Source: Lapidilactobacillus concavus DSM 17758
GTDB taxonomy: Bacteria > Bacillota > Bacilli > Lactobacillales > Lactobacillaceae
DNA length: 40,175 nt
Reading direction: 5' to 3'
Assembly (NCBI RefSeq): GCF_001435835.1
Contig: NZ_AZFX01000072.1
Location: 35,989-76,163, forward strand
Position numbers and translations under genes: made by a program. How positions within the stretch are numbered: the stretch's first letter is position 1; every line of letters begins with the position of its first letter. Below the pieces are notes generated by a model. It did not search any database. It was not told the DNA's origin and saw nothing but the letters and a program-made list of their open reading frames with translations. Positions 34,733 to 40,175 of this stretch are shown piece after piece.

Positions 34733-36268
34733 ATGTCAAACAAAGTTTATACTGATTATTTCTTCGACGAGCCCGCTTATAACACTCACGATGGCGGTTA
34801 TGTGCCGCTGGAACGCCTCGATGTTCCCGAACAACCACTTAATATTCCACCGTTGCTCGAACCCGACCGCGAAACAGAGACAGATACTTACTATACGTTG
34901 GTCGCACAGGCCGGGGAAACACAAATTTTACCCGGCGCCAAGACGAAAACTTGGGGTTACAACACAACGCTATTGGGTAAGACCATTGTTTTTCAGAAAG
35001 GCAAACACATTCACGTCACGTTAAAAAATGAATTGCCAGAGCTGACCACTTTTCACTGGCACGGTCTCAATGTTTCCGGTCCAATCGTTGACGGTGGCTG
35101 CCATGCTCCCGTTTATCCTGGCGAGACCAAACAAATCGACTTCACTTTAGACCAACCCGCTTCGACAACTTGGTTACACGCCCATCCTTGTCCTTCAACA
35201 GCAGAACAAGTTTGGCACGGCCTCGCTGGATTAACGATTATCAAAGACGACGTCGAAGCCAAGTTACCCTTCCCTAGAAATTATGGCGTTGATGATGTGC
35301 CATTGATTTTACAGGACCGTCGTTTCCATGAGGATAACCAGTGGGACTATCACGCAGATTATGATCCTGATGGCGTTCAAGGACCAACTGCGATGATCAA
35401 TGGGACCGTCAATCCTTATTTTGAGGTCAAAACGCAAAAAGTTCGCTTTAGAATTTTGGACGGTGCCAATCGTCGCGAATGGCGCTTGCACTTTAGCGAT
35501 GACCTCGAATTCACGCAGATCGGTTCAGATGGTGGCATCTTGCCAGCACCCGTTCGACTCACCAAGCTGATGCTAACTTGCGCTGAACGCGCGGAGATCA
35601 TCGTTGATTTCGGTCAGTATCACGAGGGTGATGTGGTGACATTGTTCTCAGATGATATGCCCATCGTTAATTTTCGCATCGGGAAGTTCGCACCAGACAC
35701 GCAGGTACTTCCAGGACATTTAGTGGACATTCCTAATCCAGAGCCAACACCAGGACTCCCAGTTAAAAAAGTTGTGATGTCTGGTATGGATGAAGAAGTG
35801 ATGCTTGACGGTCAAAAATTCAACATGCAACGCATCGATGCTCGCCAAAAAGTCGGCGACGTCGCGATTTGGGAAATTACCAATACCAATCAAATGGACG
35901 GCGGTATGGTTCATCCTTTCCACATGCATGGCTGTCAATTCTTAGTGCTGTCTCGTGATGGTCACGAGCCTTATCCAAACGAACATGGCTTCAAAGATAC
36001 TGTCGGCGTCAATCCAGGTGAAGTTGTCAGAATCAAGGTTTGGTTCACATTACCTGGCGTTTACATGTACCACTGTCATATTATCGAGCATGAAGATGGT
36101 GGCATGATGGCCCAGATTGAGGCCTTCGATCCAGAGCATCCACAGACCTATCATTTGATGGATATGGACACCTTAATGAACGCCTTCGCAGCAGAACGCG
36201 GAATTGACGTCAAAGACCTTTGGATGGCCGGCATGGATTCTTACGATAAAATGGGCATGGAAATGTAA
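34733..36268 (+). CDS. Multicopper oxidase (CueO/laccase-like)
   Basis: A 511-residue three-domain oxidase with all four copper motifs: HWHG at 108-111, HAHP at 149-152, HPFHMHG and HCHIIEHEDGGM near the C-terminus (T1 Cys, His five on, axial Met ten on). It oxidises Cu(I), Mn(II) or phenolic/amine substrates with reduction of O2 to water; lactobacillus members have been reported as laccases that degrade biogenic amines. No signal peptide or Tat motif is seen, so it appears cytoplasmic. A short Met-rich tail (MAGMDSYDKMGMEM) resembles copper-binding tails. GGAGGAGG precedes the ATG, and a TATAAT lies at 34682-34687 with a poor -35. Confidence 0.93.
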   Translation: MSNKVYTDYFFDEPAYNTHDGGYVPLERLDVPEQPLNIPPLLEPDRETETDTYYTLVAQAGETQILPGAKTKTWGYNTTLLGKTIVFQKGKHIHVTLKNELPELTTFHWHGLNVSGPIVDGGCHAPVYPGETKQIDFTLDQPASTTWLHAHPCPSTAEQVWHGLAGLTIIKDDVEAKLPFPRNYGVDDVPLILQDRRFHEDNQWDYHADYDPDGVQGPTAMINGTVNPYFEVKTQKVRFRILDGANRREWRLHFSDDLEFTQIGSDGGILPAPVRLTKLMLTCAERAEIIVDFGQYHEGDVVTLFSDDMPIVNFRIGKFAPDTQVLPGHLVDIPNPEPTPGLPVKKVVMSGMDEEVMLDGQKFNMQRIDARQKVGDVAIWEITNTNQMDGGMVHPFHMHGCQFLVLSRDGHEPYPNEHGFKDTVGVNPGEVVRIKVWFTLPGVYMYHCHIIEHEDGGMMAQIEAFDPEHPQTYHLMDMDTLMNAFAAERGIDVKDLWMAGMDSYDKMGMEM

Positions 36269-36306
36269 AAGCACCTCCACAACGGCTTCAAGAATATGTT
36301 TTAATC

Positions 36307-36383
36307 AAAAAAGTGTCTCGATCAGTCTAGGTAATTTTCAATCTAACTTGAAAATCAACCGGTCTGATCTGAGACACTTTTTT
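36307..36383. terminator. Long bipartite terminator after the multicopper oxidase
   Basis: An outer 13-bp stem AAAAAAGTGTCTC/GAGACACTTTTTT continues into GATCAG/CTGATC and is capped by ATTTTCAA/TTGAAAAT (36334-36355). T6 follows on both strands. It is unusually long for a terminator. Confidence 0.8.
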
Positions 36384-36609
36384 ATTTAACCGATGCGTAC
36401 GACCTAATTAATTTAATCGTCAGCCTCGTTCGACTCGATTATTTCCGCAATCAAGGTTGGCGACGTCTTTTCATCGCGGTCACCTAAGCAACTTTCTTTA
36501 CACCCCCGCTGACATTTTGTCACAATAAAATTGAATTCAACAGCGATTTACAATCATAAATGTTGCCCGATTGATATTGCGACTAATGGCTTGATTCCGG
36601 AGGAAAGCG

Positions 36610-37551
36610 ATGCTCACTTACTATACCTTAGCTAAAGATGGCTGTACGAAATCGACCAAAGCTGAAGGCAATTGGTTAATTCTCCAACAACCTTCTCCAC
36701 AAGAACGCCAAGAAATTATCAAAAAATATCAGTTGCCCCATGATGTTTTTCCCATCGAAAGCACGCCCGAAGACGTCACACAGCTCGAATTTTTGCAGCA
36801 AACAAACCTAAAGTCACCAATGTCACTCGTTCTAATGAATCTAGCGGGCCATCCTCACGAGCGGGTGGAGGAACGACTGCATCCCATCTCATTCATCATT
36901 TCCGACGACCTCCTGATTACTGACGTCGGCAACAATTCTAGTTTCATTGACCAATTGCTTTCCAAATGGGGACCACAGCTAAATCAAAGTTACGACGTGA
37001 TCGGTTACTGTTTAATATCCATTTATGACCGTTATATCGGTGAATTAACTGCCAAAAAGCAGACGATTAATGATCTCGAAGAAGCCGCACAACGAACAAC
37101 AAAAAATCAAGAACTATTTAATTTAGCAACCACTCAACGTGACTTAGTTTATTTAGAACAAACATTGGATAACCAGGCGCAAACGCTAGAACGACTCTGG
37201 GAAGAAACGGAAATTGAAACGGCGTTTACTGACGCCGGGCTGGCTTACGACGTACAACTCAAGCAACAATATGCGGATAAATCGATTCACATTTATCGAG
37301 ACCTATTGGATACCATCGGCGGCTTATTCAGCGACATGATGAGCAACAATCTGAACCATCTGATGAAGTATCTCGATTCAGCAGCGTTGGTCATTTCTGT
37401 GCCCGCATTAGTTGGAACGTTGTGGGGCATGAACACGGGTGGTTTGCCTGGCAAACAATCCGAAATTGGGTTTTGGATCATGATGGTGATTGCGTTTATC
37501 TCTGCCTTGCTCACCGCCGCCCACTTAGCACGAAAAAAATACGGTGCATGA
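36610..37551 (+). CDS. corA: CorA family divalent cation transporter
   Basis: A 313-residue CorA/MIT protein: long acidic and helical cytoplasmic domain, then two C-terminal helices with the signature GMN (LWGMNTGGLPG) after the first, and a short basic tail. It moves Mg2+ (or Co2+/Ni2+, possibly Mn2+) inward as a pentamer. CGGAGG lies before the ATG. It is monocistronic. The 226 nt before it hold no gene; TGACA-ttt-TGTCA at about 36511 is a small palindrome that may be part of its control region. Confidence 0.93.
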   Translation: MLTYYTLAKDGCTKSTKAEGNWLILQQPSPQERQEIIKKYQLPHDVFPIESTPEDVTQLEFLQQTNLKSPMSLVLMNLAGHPHERVEERLHPISFIISDDLLITDVGNNSSFIDQLLSKWGPQLNQSYDVIGYCLISIYDRYIGELTAKKQTINDLEEAAQRTTKNQELFNLATTQRDLVYLEQTLDNQAQTLERLWEETEIETAFTDAGLAYDVQLKQQYADKSIHIYRDLLDTIGGLFSDMMSNNLNHLMKYLDSAALVISVPALVGTLWGMNTGGLPGKQSEIGFWIMMVIAFISALLTAAHLARKKYGA

Positions 37552-37592
37552 TTTTACAAGTTGATATTTTGGCATGCCCGACTTTCAGGCCT

Positions 37593-37626
37593 GTCAGTCC
37601 ACTGCTCAGACCCGTCAGTCCACTGC
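37593..37626. repeat. Two direct copies of a 13-bp unit
   Basis: GTCAGTCCACTGC occurs at 37593-37605 and again at 37614-37626, a period of 21 bp, directly abutting the first cloverleaf palindrome. Confidence 0.75.
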
Positions 37627-37834
37627 GTGGAAAGTTGTTGCCTTCGCTGTGGTGCCGGCTCCAGGTTTATTCGGCTCGTGCTTCGCACTCGGCGAATAAA
37701 TCTTCCGCCTTAAACATTAGCCTTCGCAAACGTGTGCCACACGCTATGCGAAGGCTAATGTTTGCCCCATGTTGTAAACCCGCATGGCCCACGCGGATTA
37801 ACAACATTTTCACAGTACGGCAACAACTTTCCAC
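37627..37834. repeat. Cloverleaf palindrome A: closing stem with three hairpin arms
   Basis: A perfect 16-bp closing stem GTGGAAAGTTGTTGCC (37627-37642) with its complement (37819-37834) encloses three hairpins. Arm 1: TTTATTCG/CGAATAAA (37666-37700) with inner GTGC/GCAC. Arm 2: perfect 17-bp AAACATTAGCCTTCGCA (37712-37728 with 37747-37763) and inner CGTGT/ACACG. Arm 3: ATGTTGTAAACCCGCATG (37769-37786 with 37790-37807), 15 of 18 paired. No credible coding frame. It could be a structured RNA, a palindromic mobile element or a protein-binding cruciform. Confidence 0.8.
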
Positions 37835-37930
37835 TCCGTTCCCTGACTCAGATGTGAAGGCAGAACTGCGGTTTTGAAATTAAGAACAGGAAATTAGTGT
37901 GTATTTCTAACCCAGTTCGTAAATCTTTAA

Positions 37931-38370
37931 GACTAAATCAGAAGTTGCGAAGGAAAATGGTTGTGATGCTGTGAAAGTTCTGTTAGACCGAGAGAGCGTG
38001 AAGCAAGGCGGTTTGCAGTTGAGCATTAACGATAATTTCTGAATGATTCGTTTACGAATCGTTTAGAAATCGTTGTTAAGCGCAGACTGCTGCCTTGCGT
38101 AACGCGTTTGCGGACTTACAGAACGGGTAAATTGGAGACTTCGAATAGAGTGTGTAACAAGGCGGTTAGCTTCTGAGCATTAACGATAATTTCTGAACGA
38201 TTCGGTTACGAACCGTTTAGAAATTGTGGTTAAGCGCAAGAAGTTGCCTTGTGAGACACGTTTTCGAAGGCTCCAATTTTAGTCGAAAGCTACTTTTAGC
38301 TTGCTAAAAGAGCAGTAGACGGCCCCACAACAAGAACGATCATTTTCCGTAGCAATTTCGGCGAATAGTC
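37931..38370. repeat. Structured palindromic element, family B, copy 1
   Basis: The closing stem is bipartite: GACTA, a 7-nt loop, AGTTGC, a 3-nt loop, GGAAAATG (37931-37959), pairing symmetrically with CATTTTCC, GCAATT, TAGTC (38341-38370). Inside are three arms. H1 (37977-38124) has stems GTTCTGT, GCGT, GCAAGGC, GCAGT and an apical TTAACGATAATTTCT hairpin. H2 (38131-38277) has stems ATTGGAG, CTTCGAA, GTGT, CAAGGC, CTTCT and a nearly identical apical hairpin. H3 (about 38289-38318) is CTTTTAGC/GCTAAAAG. H1 and H2 are divergent duplicates whose stems changed on both sides. GGCCCCACA (38320-38328) lies in the junction. Confidence 0.8.
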
Positions 38371-38408
38371 ATAAAAAAATTCGATTTTTTCAATTTGTCA
38401 TTCTAGAC

Positions 38409-38499
38409 ACACGACTAATACAAAAATTCACGCCAAATACTTGTCATTTTCGATCGAAATGTACTAGTAATTTAGCGTGAATCTGAAAATTTGTCGTGT
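38409..38499. repeat. Long palindrome centred on TCGATCGA
   Basis: A 55-bp near-perfect palindrome (38427-38481) begins TTCACGCCAAATACTTGTCA, has its centre at TCGATCGA and ends GCGTGAA. An outer ACACGAC/GTCGTGT pair (38409-38415 with 38493-38499) extends it. It lies between the two family B copies. The flanks, 38371-38408 and 38500-38602, are AT-rich and hold no gene. Confidence 0.75.
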
Positions 38500-38602
38500 C
38501 TCAATTTCGCCATTTGACGCAATCACGATTTTTAAACGTGCTCATTTTTTCGTTCGACGAAATATTCTGCCAGCAAATCTTGCCCAGTTATCTCGAGTTA
38601 CC

Positions 38603-38880
38603 GACTAAATCAGAAGTTGCGGAAGACAATGGGCATGATTGCAGTGACAGTGTTATAAGCTCGAAACGTGTTTCGAGCTTATAGCACGGGCAAAACTTTA
38701 GATTTTGTGCAACAAAAGCTACAAGTTTTAGGCGAAAGCTCCTTTTTGAAGTAGAGCGTGGAGAAAGGCAGTTAGCAGTTAAGCACAGACTGCTGCCTTG
38801 CGGAACGCGTTTCAAAAAGAGCTGCAGCCGGCCCCACAGGCTAGCATGACCATTTGTCTGTAGCAACTTCGGCGAAGTGA
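38603..38880. repeat. Structured palindromic element, family B, copy 2
   Basis: It starts with the same GACTAAATCAGAAGTTGCG as copy 1 and ends with TAGCAACTTCGGCGAAG. The closing stem is AAGTTGC, 3-nt loop, AGACAATGG pairing with CCATTTGTCT and GCAACTT. Three arms: 17-bp GTGTTATAAGCTCGAAA (38650-38687), AAAACTT..TTTTGT (38692-38729) and a compound arm (38738-38822) with GCTC, GCGT, AAGGC and GCAGT stems matching arm H1 of copy 1 but lacking its apical hairpin. GGCCCCACA recurs at 38830-38838. It ends 34 nt from the MetE-like gene's stop codon. Confidence 0.8.
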
Positions 38881-38914
38881 GGCAACTTCAAACTTCATTA
38901 CCCGCGCCGTGTCA

Positions 38915-40063
38915 TTAACCCCAGACTTCTTCAGCAATCGATTTAACCAACGCGATTTTAGCCCATTGATCTGCTTCGGTTAAAATATTTCCTTCTTCTG
39001 TCGACGCAAATCCACATTGCGTGCTCAAGCAAAGATGATCTAGTGGCACGTATTGCGCTGCTTCATGAATGCGATCAATGATTGTTTGACGATCTTCTAA
39101 TTTGCCATCTTTTGAGGTCAACAAGCCCAAAACGACATATTTATTTGGGCCAACGGCTTTCAATGGTTCGAAGCCACCGGCGCGTTCGCTATCATACTCA
39201 AGGTAGTAAGCTTGCACGTTCTCTTGATCAAAGAGTGGTGTTGCAACTGAATCATAACCGCCAGCTGCCGCCCAAGTTGAGTGGTAGTTGCCACGGCAAA
39301 TATGAGTATTGATCGTCAAGTCGGCAGGTAAATCGGCGATGGCTGCATTATTGATTTCTAAATATAACTTCTTTAAGTCGTCGAGTGAATCGGCTTCGCC
39401 TTCACCAAAACTGTTAATGAATTTCTCAGAGGTCTTTGAAACTAACATGCCCCAAGTGCAGTCGTCGAGTTGAATCGTGCGTGCACCTGCTGCATATAGA
39501 TCTAAGATCACTTGATGATAGGCAGCCGCGACGTCTGCGAATAGTTCTTCGCGTTTCGGATAAACCTCCCGCGCAGCGGCGATATTTTCTGGGTTTAATA
39601 GTTCAACCAATAACTGCGCTGGTGCTGGAATTGTTTGTTTAACTTGAATGCCTTCGCTCACATGCGCTTGTGTAAATTTGAAGGCTTCCACAAAGGGATG
39701 GTTCTCACCCGTGATTTTTCCAGAAACAGACGCCGTTTCTTGACGCGTTTCTTCACCGTGGAAGAAATAACCATGGCTAGATTTTTTAAACGAAACGCCA
39801 TTCAATCCCCAGAAGAAATCGAGGTGCCACCAACTACGACGAAATTCACCGTCTGTGACTGCTTTTAAACCGGCCGCTTCTTCTTGTTTAATTAATTCGA
39901 TGATTGCTTGGTCCTCGACGGCAGTCAGTTCATCACGCGTAATTTCGCCGGCTGTAAATTTTTCGCGTGCTGTTTTCAACGCTTCCGGGCGTAAAAAGCT
40001 GCCCACAATATCGTAGCGAAATGGTGACTTCGTTCTCTTAGTTAATGCGGTTGTTGTACTCAT
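38915..40063 (-). CDS. MetE-like (YxjG/YxjH type) methionine synthase family protein
   Basis: The 382 residues cover only the catalytic barrel of cobalamin-independent methionine synthase, as in Bacillus YxjG/YxjH. Visible are YDIVGSFLRPEALK, GLKAVTDGEFRRSWWHLDFF, IQLDDCTWGML, the zinc ligand motif THICRGNYHSTW and the C-terminal STQCGFASTEEGN cysteine. Such short forms are thought to methylate homocysteine using an alternative methyl donor or to act in methionine salvage. GGAGG lies 9 nt before the ATG. A terminator-like tail in its leader suggests riboswitch or T-box control. Confidence 0.88.
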   Translation of the reverse strand: MSTTTALTKRTKSPFRYDIVGSFLRPEALKTAREKFTAGEITRDELTAVEDQAIIELIKQEEAAGLKAVTDGEFRRSWWHLDFFWGLNGVSFKKSSHGYFFHGEETRQETASVSGKITGENHPFVEAFKFTQAHVSEGIQVKQTIPAPAQLLVELLNPENIAAAREVYPKREELFADVAAAYHQVILDLYAAGARTIQLDDCTWGMLVSKTSEKFINSFGEGEADSLDDLKKLYLEINNAAIADLPADLTINTHICRGNYHSTWAAAGGYDSVATPLFDQENVQAYYLEYDSERAGGFEPLKAVGPNKYVVLGLLTSKDGKLEDRQTIIDRIHEAAQYVPLDHLCLSTQCGFASTEEGNILTEADQWAKIALVKSIAEEVWG

Positions 40064-40110
40064 TAGTTAATGCCTCCAGATTTTTAATTAATTCTGATTC
40101 CACCACAAAC

Positions 40111-40130
40111 AAAAAAACCCCCGAATTGTC
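40111..40130 (-). terminator. 3' half of a leader terminator, cut by the window edge
   Basis: On the minus strand GACAATTCGGGGG followed by T7 looks like the downstream arm of an intrinsic terminator in the MetE-like gene's leader. The matching CCCCCGAATTGTC is not within the remaining 45 nt, so it would lie beyond the window. S-box or T-box control is common for such genes, but no such core motif is visible here. Confidence 0.35.
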
Positions 40131-40175
40131 AAATCAAGTGCAACACTTTCGACCTATTCTTAGTTATTGGTCTAG

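Noticed and set aside
37422-37877. 151-codon open frame across the end of corA and cloverleaf A
   Set aside because: It runs through both arms of perfect palindromes and out of frame in corA; no ribosome binding site, Cys/Pro/Arg-rich nonsense product.
38496-38866. Short open frames in the family B region
   Set aside because: They span inverted repeats and show no coding pattern or start signals.
37552-38914. CRISPR array or IS element as the explanation of the repeats
   Set aside because: Repeats are inverted and nested rather than evenly spaced direct repeats; no cas or transposase gene and no clean target duplications are visible.

Overview
The window looks like chromosomal DNA of a lactic acid bacterium of the family Lactobacillaceae (Lactobacillus sensu lato). 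The clues are a cell-wall protease with an LPQTD sorting signal, a divergent PrtM-type foldase, low-to-moderate GC, strong AGGAGG ribosome binding sites with some TTG/GTG starts, an amaP/DUF2273/asp23 cluster, NagR/NagA, and a nicotinate salvage pair with no de novo NAD genes. The species cannot be named from the sequence alone.

Layout. 1-600: 5' end of an msmK-type sugar ABC ATPase, a decayed membrane-protein tail and tRNA-Leu(AAG). 869-7476: a 1795-residue lactocepin-like protease (prtP) divergent from its foldase (prtM). 7711-11388: an operon of a hypothetical protein, tex, sprT and a GNAT acetyltransferase. 11662-12845: an MFS transporter broken in a run of seven C. 13014-15955: a P-type cation ATPase preceded by what reads as a yybP-ykoY manganese riboswitch with its own promoter and terminator. 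16018-18378: pncB-nadE. 18532-20529: nagA-nagR with a dre-like operator inside the nagA promoter spacer. 20607-21407: proC. 21674-22869: the amaP-DUF2273-asp23 stress cluster. 23084-25244: a two-gene MacB/Vex-like ABC exporter. 25542-25705: a compact locus that is either a minus-strand 23-codon gene or a plus-strand RNA with three anti-Shine-Dalgarno motifs. 25801-27489: oligo-1,6-glucosidase. 27743-29968: a TMEM175-like channel, a hypothetical protein and a HIT protein. 30177-33201: a sugar ABC importer without an ATPase. 33345-36268: an SDR with a textbook MerR promoter (19-bp spacer), the merR gene and a multicopper oxidase. 36610-37551: a CorA transporter. 37552-38914: a gene-free stretch of large nested palindromes. 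38915-40063: a MetE-like methyltransferase.

How it fits together. The importer at 30177-33201 has no ATPase; the msmK-type ATPase at the left edge and the alpha-1,6-glucosidase would complete an isomalto-oligosaccharide route. All three have a related 17-bp LacI/cre-like motif with an AAACCG core upstream. Metal and stress handling recurs (riboswitch-controlled P-type ATPase, CorA, multicopper oxidase, MerR-SDR, Asp23).

The most unusual part is 37552-38914. It holds three cloverleaf-like elements, each a closing stem around three hairpin arms. Two belong to one family (37931-38370 and 38603-38880). Between these two copies stem bases change in compensating pairs while internal-loop and junction sequences stay the same. 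That pattern is expected of a selected structure, either a structured RNA or a mobile palindromic element. I do not recognise the family.
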